Assembly: GCA_016713025.1 (NCBI GenBank)
Contig: JADJPZ010000004.1
Span: forward strand, 4,007,001-4,071,000
DNA length: 64,000 nucleotides
Origin: Saprospiraceae bacterium
GTDB lineage: Bacteria; Bacteroidota; Bacteroidia; Chitinophagales; Saprospiraceae
Direction of reading: 5' to 3'
This document shows positions 1-8,813 of this stretch, in pieces. Position numbers and translations under genes: made by a program. The stretch's first letter is position 1; every line of letters begins with the position of its first letter. The notes under the pieces are model-generated. The model ran no database searches. It was not told the origin of the DNA and was given only the letters and a program-made list of their open reading frames with translations.

Positions 1-357
1 AGCCCTTTTGATTCATCAAAGTGTGATCAAGACCTTCCCAATATTCCTGTGGTCAATATGGTCAAAAATTACCATCAGTTGGGATACAAGATTATTTTGG
101 CATCGGGAAGGGAAGATACTTACAAGCCACAGACGATAGCATGGCTAGAGCGATTCGGTATAACCTATGATATGTTGATCATGAGGGTTGCCGGTGATTT
201 CAGGAAGGATTCGATCATCAAAAAAGAAATGTTTATCAATCATATTGAAGGGAAGTACAATATTGAATTAGTCCTTGACGATAGAAATCAGGTGGTAGAT
301 CTTTGGCGCAATGACCTACAACTTCCATGTTTTCAGGTATTTTATGGAGATTTTTGA
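1..357 (+). CDS. Polynucleotide kinase 3'-phosphatase domain protein, C-terminal part (5' end outside window)
   Basis: The frame is open from base 1, so this is the 3' part of a longer gene. The 118 visible residues resemble the HAD-type 3'-phosphatase domain of T4 polynucleotide kinase: an ASGRED segment, a lysine pair in DSIIKKEMF, and the acidic LDDRNQVVDLWR motif near the C-terminus that supplies the Mg-binding Asp residues. The family removes 3'-phosphates from nucleic acid ends in end healing. Whether an N-terminal kinase domain is present cannot be seen. A strong hairpin follows the stop codon. Confidence 0.75.
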   Translation, partial: SPFDSSKCDQDLPNIPVVNMVKNYHQLGYKIILASGREDTYKPQTIAWLERFGITYDMLIMRVAGDFRKDSIIKKEMFINHIEGKYNIELVLDDRNQVVDLWRNDLQLPCFQVFYGDF

Positions 358-376
358 TGGACGATGGGGAGAATAA

Positions 377-412
377 ATGAGCGACAATTTGAGTAATCAT
401 TTTGTCGCTCAT
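377..412. terminator. Hairpin, probable (bidirectional) terminator
   Basis: A perfect 11-bp stem (ATGAGCGACAA paired with TTGTCGCTCAT) with a 14-nt loop lies 20 bp after the phosphatase stop and 8 bp from the end of the convergent small gene. There is no long U tract, so the terminator role is inferred from stem strength and position between convergent genes. Confidence 0.55.
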
Positions 413-419
413 ATCTATA

Positions 420-647
420 TTATTTTAGTAATTTAGGTAAAAAGGTACCTACCAATGATCCTATTCCACCTCCAGCCAAAGCTGTAACTATAGACCCAAT
501 TGAAAAGTTTGAATCACCTAAAACGCCCATAAGACCTCCTACTACATTGCCTAAATTGCCACCAACTGCACCAAGTATAAGGTTCATGATCATACTTTGA
601 CCATTGGGTTTTGCCATATTCGCACCATATCCGACATCTCCTCCCAA
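420..647 (-). CDS. Small glycine-rich hydrophobic protein, unknown function
   Basis: A reading frame of 75 codons from a TTG, or 65 from the internal ATG (MAKPNGQ). An in-frame stop lies four codons before the TTG, so there is no longer form. The protein is rich in Gly, Ala and Leu with GxxxG-like spacing in two hydrophobic stretches, resembling glycine-zipper membrane peptides. It ends in a short basic tail (PKLLK). It lies just downstream of the CpcT-like gene on the same strand, so the two may be co-transcribed. I recognise no family; the start codon is uncertain. Confidence 0.4.
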   Translation of the reverse strand: MGGDVGYGANMAKPNGQSMIMNLILGAVGGNLGNVVGGLMGVLGDSNFSIGSIVTALAGGGIGSLVGTFLPKLLK

Positions 648-683
648 TACTGAACATTTTTAATTTGGAAAGGACTACTTTTA

Positions 684-1679
684 TTATTTAATTCCTTTCT
701 TCGTCAGTCCTATCTGAAAATATCCTTTCATGTTGATCCCGATGCGATGGCTGTCCACATCTGACCAAATATAATTGATGGGTACTTCTTCACCGGACTT
801 AAATACGGCAATTTGTAATATTTCAAGGTTTTTACCATAAATAAGCTGACCTAATCGGGCTTCGTACCCCGTTTCAGACCCATCAGAAAATTTTATTTTT
901 TGTCTGTCGCCTTGATTATGAAACTGTAAACCTCTTATGGCATCCATCTCCTTTGCGCCCTCTTTTTTTGCAGCTGCCCATCCGGTATAATATTCTACTT
1001 TTCTTAGCCTGTGTGGTATTTTGGCTTTGTGGCCGAAGACATACTTCCCATCTTCGTCTTCAGCCTCATCGCGTATCCACAATTCTTTGTCGTTGAGCAT
1101 CAGACTATCGGTGATGAAAATACGTTTTCCGCTTCTTTTCGATATAAAATTGCAGGCGCGAGGTTTCATAAATCCGATAAAATGGTCTTTGTTTTTTTGC
1201 CAGAACACCTCACATCCTGGTGATGCGGTGAGTTGTTCCTTATTTAGTTGGGTCAAAATCGACTTATCTTTATGAGCGTTAGTGTAGATAGAATCCAGAG
1301 ACTTGTCTTTAAATGAATAGATATCCAACTGGATGGCCTTTTCTTTTTTATTTTCTGAAAAGCTGTAAATCCGCTGACGATAGACTTTCGACGGATCGTT
1401 GTCAAAGTATTGTTTTACAAAAAACACATTTGCGCCCATCCAAGGTAAATCCACCGGCTCAAAAATAGAATGTATGTGCTCGTGGATCAAATCTTTGACA
1501 ATGCTGTCTTCCTTTTCTTTATGTACTTGCTGGTAATTGTTAAATTCACCGGTAAACCAAGTTTTCAAGAGTGCCATCTGACTAATGGGAGCTGATTTAG
1601 ATTTTTTTTGGGCAAATACTGAATGTTGACAAGCCACAGATAACGTGATGATTAAAACAAAATGGAAAAGAAAGCGCAT
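684..1679 (-). CDS. CpcT/CpeT (DUF1001)-like exported protein
   Basis: A 331-residue protein with an N-terminal export signal. LSVAC at residues 13-17 could be a lipobox, or cleavage could occur after VFA. The segments LLKTWFTGEFNN, VYRQRIYSF, PGCEVFWQ and the final EYYTGW/FQIGLTKKG match the layout of the CpcT/CpeT family. In cyanobacteria that family attaches bilins to phycobiliproteins. Bacteroidota lack phycobilisomes, so the homologues here must do something else, and this one is exported. Function is unknown; family assignment rests on motif order. Confidence 0.65.
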   Translation of the reverse strand: MRFLFHFVLIITLSVACQHSVFAQKKSKSAPISQMALLKTWFTGEFNNYQQVHKEKEDSIVKDLIHEHIHSIFEPVDLPWMGANVFFVKQYFDNDPSKVYRQRIYSFSENKKEKAIQLDIYSFKDKSLDSIYTNAHKDKSILTQLNKEQLTASPGCEVFWQKNKDHFIGFMKPRACNFISKRSGKRIFITDSLMLNDKELWIRDEAEDEDGKYVFGHKAKIPHRLRKVEYYTGWAAAKKEGAKEMDAIRGLQFHNQGDRQKIKFSDGSETGYEARLGQLIYGKNLEILQIAVFKSGEEVPINYIWSDVDSHRIGINMKGYFQIGLTKKGIK

Positions 1680-1764
1680 GATATTTACATTTTAGAAAAC
1701 AAAATTAGTTAATTTAATTAACTAATTAAATATATTATTATAATTTTAACCCAAAATCAATACA

Positions 1765-2994
1765 ATGTCCGGTTCAAGAATCTTTTTCGGATGGTGGGTG
1801 CTTGCGGCACTTTTTATTATCTACTCCATTACCAACGGAGTGATACTCAATACGTTACCCTTGTTTTATCCTGAATTGATCAGGGAATATGGCTGGACTC
1901 AAGATCAGGTAACACGGCCTGCACAGTTACTTTTCCTTTTGGTGGCCATTTTTTCACCTTTTGCAGGACTCTGGATGGACAAATTGCATATAAAAAGAAT
2001 GATGTATCTGGGGACGGCACTTATTTTGTTGGGCTTTATACTTTTTTCGAGGATAAGCAGTATTTCTATGTTGATGGTTACATATTTTGTTTTTGCGATG
2101 GGTATCACTCTGGCAGGTATTATACCGAGTATGAAGATCGTTACCAACTGGTTTGTACAATCCAGAGGTATGGCCGTTGGCATTCTACTGGTTGGTTCAA
2201 GTATAGGCGGCGCTATATTCAACCAGATTGCGGGATCACTTATTATATCTCAAGGCTGGCGGATGGCATTGATTAGCTTGGGAGTAATGTCAGCGATTGC
2301 GATCATATTGCCGATGTTGATTGCAGTAAGAGTCCACCCATCATCCATGCAGTTGTTGCCGGACGGCATTGCGCGTCAGGAGATGACCAGTACACATATT
2401 TCGGATTCAAATGGATTTAAATATGGTGAGCTCCTGAAGAGTAAAGTTTTTTATCTTTTAGTATTTGTAACCGGTGCGATGTGGTTTTGTATAGTTGGCG
2501 TCATACAGCACCAGGCATTGTTTTTCAAAGATTTAGAAACTACAACCGCCTCTAAAAACGTCCTGAGTTTATTTTTCCTTTGCAGTGTATTGGGTAAGAT
2601 CATCTTTGGTAAATTGAGCGACCATTATCCCAAAAGAAGTATCATGTTTCTTGCTGTGGTCAATCTGGCTTTAGGTGCGCTGGTACTGACTGTTATCAAG
2701 TCCAATCCTGATATGCTTTTATGGGTATATGCAGTCGTGTTTGGAGTAGGATTTAGCGGCACCTTCACGATGATACAATTATTGATAGCGGAGTATTATC
2801 ATGGCAGTTCTTATGGAAAGATTTTAGGTGTTTTTACGATGGTAGATACTATGGCCGGCGTTTTGGGAATCATGACTCTCGGAATACTAAGGACTAAATC
2901 GGGTAGTTATGATCAGGCTTTTATGATTTTACTGATTATTTCTATATTAGCCGCCGTTTGTGTGCTACTTTTGCCGAGAAATCAGAAAATATGA
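1765..2994 (+). CDS. Major facilitator superfamily transporter
   Basis: A 409-residue, very hydrophobic protein with about twelve predicted membrane segments in two halves. An MFS-type loop after the second helix (AGLWMDKLHIKRMM, residues about 65-80) is echoed after helix 8 (GKLSDHYPKRSIM). The general pattern is that of MFS_1/OxlT-like antiporters; the substrate cannot be inferred. The stop overlaps the start of the MarR regulator gene (ATGA), and that gene overlaps a nitrilase-family gene. The transporter may therefore handle a substrate or product of that hydrolase under MarR control. Confidence 0.85.
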   Translation: MSGSRIFFGWWVLAALFIIYSITNGVILNTLPLFYPELIREYGWTQDQVTRPAQLLFLLVAIFSPFAGLWMDKLHIKRMMYLGTALILLGFILFSRISSISMLMVTYFVFAMGITLAGIIPSMKIVTNWFVQSRGMAVGILLVGSSIGGAIFNQIAGSLIISQGWRMALISLGVMSAIAIILPMLIAVRVHPSSMQLLPDGIARQEMTSTHISDSNGFKYGELLKSKVFYLLVFVTGAMWFCIVGVIQHQALFFKDLETTTASKNVLSLFFLCSVLGKIIFGKLSDHYPKRSIMFLAVVNLALGALVLTVIKSNPDMLLWVYAVVFGVGFSGTFTMIQLLIAEYYHGSSYGKILGVFTMVDTMAGVLGIMTLGILRTKSGSYDQAFMILLIISILAAVCVLLLPRNQKI

Positions 2995-3473
2995 TTAAAA
3001 AGAGATTGGAAGAATCATTGCTGTTGCGAATGATTCTGGTAGGCGACAGGTTGAAAAAAAGGCGTGATATTATCAGCCAGAAAATAGGTATCTCTACTCA
3101 GCAATGGCTGATTCTTTTGCATATAGCCAAAGACCCGAACATTCCGTTTTTTGAAAATGACGACCACAAAAAAGACCTCATGCCCAATGAAATTGCATCA
3201 ACATTGGGAACAACCCGTCCCAATGTAACAGTCATGATCAACGGTCTTTTGGAAAAAGGCCTCATAAATGAAGAACAGGATCCCGATGATAAACGCAGGA
3301 AAAGACTCACCTTAACAGATTCCGGATTAGGGCTGTTGCAAGGATTGCAGGCTAAACGTGAAAAACTCAATTCAGAACTTTTTGCTGGTTTTTCTCCGGA
3401 AGAAATGGAAAAAATGATAGTTTTTATTGAAAAATTTATTGTAAATATAGAAACCGGCCCTCATGAGGTATAA
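2991..3473 (+). CDS. MarR-family transcriptional regulator
   Basis: 160 residues from the ATG that overlaps the transporter stop by four bases (ATGA). The centre is a winged helix: LMPNEIASTLGTTRPNVTVMINGLLEKGLI as recognition region, then a wing with DPDDKRRKRLTLTDSG, the MarR signature. MarR proteins are dimeric repressors released by small ligands. Translational coupling to the transporter upstream and the 11-bp overlap with the nitrilase-family gene downstream suggest it autoregulates this three-gene operon. Confidence 0.85.
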   Translation: MIKKRLEESLLLRMILVGDRLKKRRDIISQKIGISTQQWLILLHIAKDPNIPFFENDDHKKDLMPNEIASTLGTTRPNVTVMINGLLEKGLINEEQDPDDKRRKRLTLTDSGLGLLQGLQAKREKLNSELFAGFSPEEMEKMIVFIEKFIVNIETGPHEV

Positions 3474-4467
3474 AGCACTTGCACTTCAAACAACTTGTCA
3501 TGCTGTCAATGGATTTACAGAGGCATCTGAATCCCGTAAGGCTATATCTGAAAATATAAAAAATATCGGGAAGCAGGTACGGGCTTCAAAAAATTTCATA
3601 GGTCCTGATCTGAAACTGGTAGTCCTCCCGGAATATTTTGCCACGGGTTTTCCGATGGGAGAAAGTATAAGCATCTGGAAAAATAAAGCCTGTTTTGCCG
3701 AAAACGACCCACTTTTTGCAGAAATTCAACAAATAGCAAAAGATAACAGCATCTACCTTTCGGGAAATTTTTATGAAAATGACCACCATTTTCATGAATT
3801 TTACTTTCAAAGTAGTTTCATCATCAATCCGCATGGTGAATGTATCCTAAAATATCGAAGACTCAACTCTATGTTTGCTGTGACACCTTATGATGTATTG
3901 GATAAATACCGTGATATATACGGTAATGATGCATTGTTTCCTGTGATCGATACGGAGATAGGAAAACTGGCATGCGTAGCATCCGAAGAAATCCTGTATC
4001 CCGAGATCAGCCGATGTCTTATGATGCGAGGCGCAGAGATCATTTGCCACAATACATCAGAAGTGTCTTCGCCGATATTGACCCAAAAAAATATTGCCAA
4101 ACAAGCGCGTGCAATTGAGAATATGGCTTATATCATTTCAGCCAATACTTCCGCGATAAAAGGAACAGACTTTCCCTCTGAATCCACAGACGGCAGTTCA
4201 AAGATTATCAATTTTGAAGGATTGGTGTTGTGTGAAGCCGGTCAGGGCGAAAGTATGGTAGCCAATACAACTATTGACATCGAAGCCCTCCGATATCATC
4301 GCCACCGACCGGGTATGTCCAATTTTATCAGCAGACAACGCAATGCATTATTTGCTGAAAGTTATGCTGCATACGAATTTTATCCGCCCAATACCTGGCA
4401 TAATGACTTCCAGAAAACCGATTTTATAAAAACACAGATTAAGGTCATAGATTCCAAAATCAAATAG
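3463..4467 (+). CDS. Carbon-nitrogen hydrolase (nitrilase superfamily)
   Basis: 334 residues. The nitrilase-superfamily catalytic triad can be placed: Glu57 in VVLPEYF, Lys130 in CILKYRR and Cys171 in GKLACVASEE, followed by the usual YPEISR and GAEII segments. The family hydrolyses nitriles, amides or carbamoyl compounds through a thioester on the Cys. The substrate is not evident. Its start lies inside the end of the marR gene (11-bp overlap), so it is the last gene of the transporter/regulator/hydrolase operon. Confidence 0.8.
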   Translation: MRYKALALQTTCHAVNGFTEASESRKAISENIKNIGKQVRASKNFIGPDLKLVVLPEYFATGFPMGESISIWKNKACFAENDPLFAEIQQIAKDNSIYLSGNFYENDHHFHEFYFQSSFIINPHGECILKYRRLNSMFAVTPYDVLDKYRDIYGNDALFPVIDTEIGKLACVASEEILYPEISRCLMMRGAEIICHNTSEVSSPILTQKNIAKQARAIENMAYIISANTSAIKGTDFPSESTDGSSKIINFEGLVLCEAGQGESMVANTTIDIEALRYHRHRPGMSNFISRQRNALFAESYAAYEFYPPNTWHNDFQKTDFIKTQIKVIDSKIK

Positions 4468-4516
4468 TATAAAAACTCAAATCCTGAAAGTTTAACAGTC
4501 AATCCCTAATTTTTAC

Positions 4517-4524
4517 TACCTTTG
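4517..4524 (+). promoter_or_regulatory. Bacteroidota -7 box for metG
   Basis: TACCTTTG matches the Bacteroidota -7 consensus TAnnTTTG and lies 26 bp before the metG ATG. No clear -33 TTG was found. Confidence 0.5.
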
Positions 4525-4550
4525 CGTCCTTAATCCTTGACTTTTTTCTG

Positions 4551-6707
4551 ATGAGACAGTATAAAAGATACCTTATAACATCAGCCTTGCCCTATGCCAA
4601 TGGCCCTTTGCACATAGGACATCTTGCAGGCGCATATCTTCCTGCAGATATTTATGTCAGATTTCAGAGGCTCATGGGCAAGGATATCGTGTACATTTGC
4701 GGTTCTGACGAACACGGTGCAGCCATCACGATCAAGGCCATGAAAGAAAAAAGCACACCTCAGAAGATCGTAGATAAATATCACAATCTTTTTAAAGAGA
4801 CCTTCAGCCGGATTGGTATATCTTTTGACATGTACCACCGCACATCTGAACAGATACATCATGAAACGTCTCAGGAATTTTTCTCAAAACTGTATTCCAA
4901 AGGAGAGTTTGAAGAGAAAGAATCTGAACAATATTATGACGAAAAAGCAAAACAATTTTTAGCGGACAGATATATCATGGGGACTTGCCCAAAATGCGGT
5001 AATCCTGATGCTTATGGAGATCAATGTGAAAAGTGTGGCTCGTCACTTAGTCCAACTGAGCTGATCAATCCGATTTCGACCCTCACAGGAGACAAACCTG
5101 TTTTGAAAAAAACAGTACACTGGTATCTGCCATTAGATAAATATGAAGAGTGGCTGAGACACTGGATCAATACCGGTGAACTGGATGGTGAGCAATTGCA
5201 TGATCCGGATCAATGGAAAAATCACGTACTCGGTCAGTGCAAATCATGGTTAGACGGAGGACTTCAACCCCGGGCTATGACCCGTGATCTTGACTGGGGC
5301 GTAGATGTGCCGCATCATATCAAAGGTCATGAAGGCAAAAAACTATATGTGTGGATGGATGCCCCGATTGGTTATGTCTCAGCAACAAGACAATGGGCGA
5401 TAGACCATAAAAAAAACTGGAAAAAATACTGGCAGGATAAAGAAAGTGCCCTGATTCATTTTATCGGCAAGGACAATATCGTTTTTCATTGTCTGATCTT
5501 TCCGGCTATCCTTCACGCTCACGGAGACTATAATCTCCCGATCAATGTACCAGCCAATCAGTTTATGAATCTCGAAGGAAGAAAAATTTCTACTTCAAGA
5601 AACTGGGCGGTATGGGTACATGAATATCTGGATGAATTTCCGGACCGGCAGGATGAACTTAGATATGCTATGATAAAAAACATGCCTGAACAAAAAGACA
5701 GCGAATTTACCTGGAAGAGTTATCAGGATGCCAACAATAATGAACTTGTCAACAACCTCGCCAATTTTGTCAATCGCGTAGTTGTGCTGACCAATAAATA
5801 TTATGACGGCAAAGTACCCGCCTTTGATGAAAATGCAGAAATCATCAGCCCTGAAGACAAATATGATGCTTCATATCATGATTCAGAACTATTGAGACTT
5901 TTTGATGATATTCATGAAATGTGTGATTATGTGAGGTCATTTGACTTTAGGTCTGCCCTGAAAATCCTGATGGATATTTCCACCAAAGGCAACCAGATCT
6001 TACAGTTTAACGAGCCTTGGAAAACTATAAAGGATGACCCTGAATCTGTCAAGGTCGTAATGAACCTTTGTTTACAGTATGTAGCTGCCATCGGTGTCAT
6101 ATGCCGGCCATTTATGCCATTTACTTCAGATAAAATCCGGATCCTTCTCAACCAAAAGGCCATTGAAGAAAAAGGAGAACTTGAAAAAATGCTCAACAAG
6201 CTAGCAGAAGGCGAGCCTGTCCTTAAAAAAGGGCATAAAATAGGTGAGCCGCTTCACTTATTTACCCGTATAGATGATGCCATCATTCAGCAGCAAATAG
6301 ATAAACTGAACGCAACTGATCAAAATAATAAAATGACAGTACAGGAAAACGCATCCACCGCACCACACCAATCTGTGAAACCCGAAATCACATATGAAGA
6401 CTTTACAAAACTGGATATACGCACAGCGACTATAGTACAGGCAGAAAAAATAGAAAAAGCAGATAAGCTTCTGAAACTCACGCTTGATCTGGGTTTTGAG
6501 CAGAGGACGGTAGTATCAGGCATAGCGGAGCACTACAAACCAGAGGAAGTCATCGGGAAAAAAGTAAGCCTGTTGGCCAATCTTGCTCCACGTAAAATGA
6601 AAGGAGTGGAATCTCAGGGTATGATACTTATGGCTGAAGACACTAAAGGAAAACTGAGTTTCATCAGCCCGGATGCAAATTGGGAAAACGGCCAAAGCAT
6701 AAAATAA
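4551..6707 (+). CDS. metG: Methionyl-tRNA synthetase
   Basis: 718 residues, class Ia synthetase that charges tRNA-Met. The HIGH motif is residues 21-24, a zinc knuckle CPKCGN...CEKCG is near residues 145-163, and KISTS (the KMSKS loop) is near residue 345. The anticodon-binding helical domain follows. The last 100 residues (from YEDFTKLDIRTATI) form an EMAP/Trbp111-type tRNA-binding and dimerisation domain, as in the long MetG type. A -7 promoter box precedes it. The stop abuts the start of the Fur-family gene with no gap. Confidence 0.97.
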   Translation: MRQYKRYLITSALPYANGPLHIGHLAGAYLPADIYVRFQRLMGKDIVYICGSDEHGAAITIKAMKEKSTPQKIVDKYHNLFKETFSRIGISFDMYHRTSEQIHHETSQEFFSKLYSKGEFEEKESEQYYDEKAKQFLADRYIMGTCPKCGNPDAYGDQCEKCGSSLSPTELINPISTLTGDKPVLKKTVHWYLPLDKYEEWLRHWINTGELDGEQLHDPDQWKNHVLGQCKSWLDGGLQPRAMTRDLDWGVDVPHHIKGHEGKKLYVWMDAPIGYVSATRQWAIDHKKNWKKYWQDKESALIHFIGKDNIVFHCLIFPAILHAHGDYNLPINVPANQFMNLEGRKISTSRNWAVWVHEYLDEFPDRQDELRYAMIKNMPEQKDSEFTWKSYQDANNNELVNNLANFVNRVVVLTNKYYDGKVPAFDENAEIISPEDKYDASYHDSELLRLFDDIHEMCDYVRSFDFRSALKILMDISTKGNQILQFNEPWKTIKDDPESVKVVMNLCLQYVAAIGVICRPFMPFTSDKIRILLNQKAIEEKGELEKMLNKLAEGEPVLKKGHKIGEPLHLFTRIDDAIIQQQIDKLNATDQNNKMTVQENASTAPHQSVKPEITYEDFTKLDIRTATIVQAEKIEKADKLLKLTLDLGFEQRTVVSGIAEHYKPEEVIGKKVSLLANLAPRKMKGVESQGMILMAEDTKGKLSFISPDANWENGQSIK

Positions 6708-7121
6708 ATGACAGCATCAGAAAAAATACTCAAAGAACACCATCTTCGGGTGACTCCATTCAGGGCTGAAGTACTGCAAATATTTACTAATGCCGGCAAA
6801 GCACTTTCATCTCATGATATAGAATCACAACTTTCTGATGCAGACAGGATCACTTTGTACAGGACACTGAAGAGCTTTGAAGAAAAAGGCATCATACACA
6901 AAGCCATAGATGGTACTATCACCCAAAAATATGCCTTATGTGATGCACACTGCGATGAAGACCACCACCATGATGAGCACGTACATTTTCACTGTGAAAA
7001 GTGTGAAAATACTTTTTGTTTGGATCAGGTAGTTGTCCCAAATATCGAACTCCCATCCGGCTTCAAAGTCAAACATACCAATATGGTGGTCAATGGGGTT
7101 TGTAAGGATTGTTGCAATTAA
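6708..7121 (+). CDS. Fur-family metalloregulator
   Basis: 137 residues beginning immediately after the metG stop codon. The N-terminal winged helix contains RVTPFRAEVLQIF and DRITLYRTLKSFEEKGII, typical of the Fur superfamily. A His/Asp-rich hinge (HCDEDHHHDEHVHFHC) and two CxxC pairs (CEKC, CKDC) supply metal sites; the four-Cys zinc site fits Zur- or PerR-like members. The regulated metal cannot be determined. The zero spacing suggests co-transcription with metG. Confidence 0.85.
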   Translation: MTASEKILKEHHLRVTPFRAEVLQIFTNAGKALSSHDIESQLSDADRITLYRTLKSFEEKGIIHKAIDGTITQKYALCDAHCDEDHHHDEHVHFHCEKCENTFCLDQVVVPNIELPSGFKVKHTNMVVNGVCKDCCN

Positions 7122-7255
7122 TTTACATTGATCTTTGATAGTTTGCACATTTAATAAGTATAATATTCAGATTTTTTTATACGTTGTTGTTCTCAATGTT
7201 TTTAATATTTTGTTTGCAAATTATTAGATTTAATACCTGATAAATAAGTCTGCAT

Positions 7256-7747
7256 ATGCTACACGAGTATGACAAAACCATTGCTCACCATTACAATGCA
7301 TATAGGCCTCCGCTGCATAAAATCATACTGGAGAAGGCTATAAACAAGGATGCAAAATATAAAAATGGCCTTGACATCGGGTGTGGTACGGGATATTCAT
7401 CGGTTGCATTGGCGAACTATTGCGATCATGTGACAGGTGTGAATCCAAGTAAGGAAATGATAGATCAGGCAATACAACATAAGCTGGTTAGCTATTATCT
7501 TGGTTCGGGCGATTGTTTGCCCGATGGTATTGATAAGATAGATATTGTATGTTTTGCAGGTTCTCTATTTTATACAAAATCTCCAAAACTCATAAGTGAG
7601 CTGTTTACACTCCGGGGGAAAGTACTGCCTGTCGGTGGTTTAAAGGAAAAAGTCCTTGCAGCAAGAAGGACCGGCATCACGATTATTAATAAATATTCCT
7701 CCTCTTTGGTAGTAAGCCTTAAAAAATTTTATTTCATGTATCTCTGA
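7256..7747 (+). pseudogene. Chimeric remnant: SAM methyltransferase N-terminus fused to a Lon protease fragment
   Basis: Residues 1 to about 115 are the start of a class I SAM-dependent methyltransferase: YDKTIAHHYNAYRPPL, the SAM loop GLDIGCGTGYSS (38-49) and a following acidic strand. From residue 118 the protein switches to TLRGKVLPVGGLKEKVLAA, which matches the C-terminal proteolytic domain of Lon, including the Lys of the Ser-Lys dyad. After about 27 Lon-like residues the frame runs into unrelated sequence and stops. A methyltransferase of this type is normally about 250 residues. This looks like a deletion junction, not a working gene; the junction is near 7605. Confidence 0.7.
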
Positions 7748-7780
7748 TTTTACTTACGGAGGATGTGAAAAATTGGTTTT

Positions 7781-8422
7781 TTATTTAATTAAAATTATTT
7801 TGCCTTCGTTAGATATTTTAAAGATTTCAAATTTAATTTTTTCTTCTTCAAGACGAATGATATCACTATGATTTACTAAATGAGATTTAAAAACCCCTTT
7901 CTTAAATGTTGTGTAAACTTCTACCCCGTTTCCATCAAAAAATTGCAAATAACCAATTCTGGCAATAGATAGTAATTTTGTTGAATTGTAATTCAACAAA
8001 ATAGATATAATATTATAAAATTCATTTTTATCGACAGTTTCAAATTTTAAGTTTACAATTAATGAATTAAAATTATCAGATAGATATAATTTAAAAATTT
8101 GTTTTTCAAACTTATCAGATTCTTTATATTCTAAGTCATTAAATAAATTTATTAATTCAATGTGTTTTAAAATTGAATCTACACATAGCTCAGTGATGTA
8201 TATGAATCTATCTTTATTAAAATAAAAACTATCAATATCAATGATCAGCTCATTAAGGCTTTCAATCTTGACTATTTCATTTTTGCAAAATACAACTCCA
8301 TTACCGTCACTAAAGTTATGGTATCCAAGAAATTCTGACCCTTTAATAACTTTAATTTCTTTATTGTGACATGAGATGAAATTTATTGAAATCAAAAGGA
8401 TTAATAATTTTAATTCCCACAT
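7781..8422 (-). CDS. Putative lipoprotein, unknown function
   Basis: 213 residues. The N-terminus MWELKLLILLISINFISC is a hydrophobic signal ending in a lipobox Cys at residue 18, so the protein is predicted to be lipid-anchored. The rest is rich in Ile, Asn, Lys and Asp with repeated short beta-like segments such as FLGYHNFSDGNGVVF and YLQFFDGNGVEVYT, which may be an internal repeat. The gene is markedly AT-rich compared with the housekeeping genes nearby. No family recognised. Confidence 0.6.
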   Translation of the reverse strand: MWELKLLILLISINFISCHNKEIKVIKGSEFLGYHNFSDGNGVVFCKNEIVKIESLNELIIDIDSFYFNKDRFIYITELCVDSILKHIELINLFNDLEYKESDKFEKQIFKLYLSDNFNSLIVNLKFETVDKNEFYNIISILLNYNSTKLLSIARIGYLQFFDGNGVEVYTTFKKGVFKSHLVNHSDIIRLEEEKIKFEIFKISNEGKIILIK

Positions 8423-8490
8423 ATTTTCTAATTATTTTAAAATAAAATTTGTCAAATGACTTGTTATAATAGAGCATCAACCTCATCAAT

Positions 8491-8518
8491 CCCCCGATGG
8501 CAATTTGAAACTGCGATC
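8491..8518. repeat. REP-like sequence related to the 48-61 kb repeat family
   Basis: CCCCCGATGG followed by a stem-loop-like stretch ending CTGCGATCC. It resembles the ends of the longer repeats at 48747, 50410, 51061 and 60831, which contain CCCGATGGTCGCAG or its complement. It is a degenerate single copy far from the others. Confidence 0.4.
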
Positions 8519-8621
8519 CAGTAATTTAGAAATTTTAAATTCATCGTCTTATTGATCATTTTATATCCAAATATTGACGATTATGAATTATAGCTGAGTT
8601 ACATTTTTTTAAAATATGTAG

Positions 8622-8725
8622 TTATAGTGGACAGAAAATATTCTGCGAAAAATTTAAATCATAATGTATTGTAAGTTAAATAATTATGATTATAATTTTT
8701 CGCAATCAATTTTCTGTTTGGTATA
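8622..8725 (+). repeat. Palindromic MITE-like repeat, copy A
   Basis: A 104-bp sequence that reappears as its reverse complement at 12231-12335 with roughly 90-95 percent identity by eye. Each copy is itself an imperfect palindrome: the two arms share ACAGAAAAT, TGCGAAAAAT and AATCATAAT. Both copies are bounded by TATA on each side, compatible with a TA target duplication of the Tc1/mariner (IS630) type. It has no coding capacity. The 8423-8813 gap holds only this element and a REP-like sequence. Confidence 0.65.
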
Positions 8726-8813
8726 ATGCATTAAAAAAGCTAAATATAAGGTATCGAAGCCGCAGACTTTGACAATCGGATTTGCAACTAAGAAAAAGTT
8801 TAAACTCTAAAAC

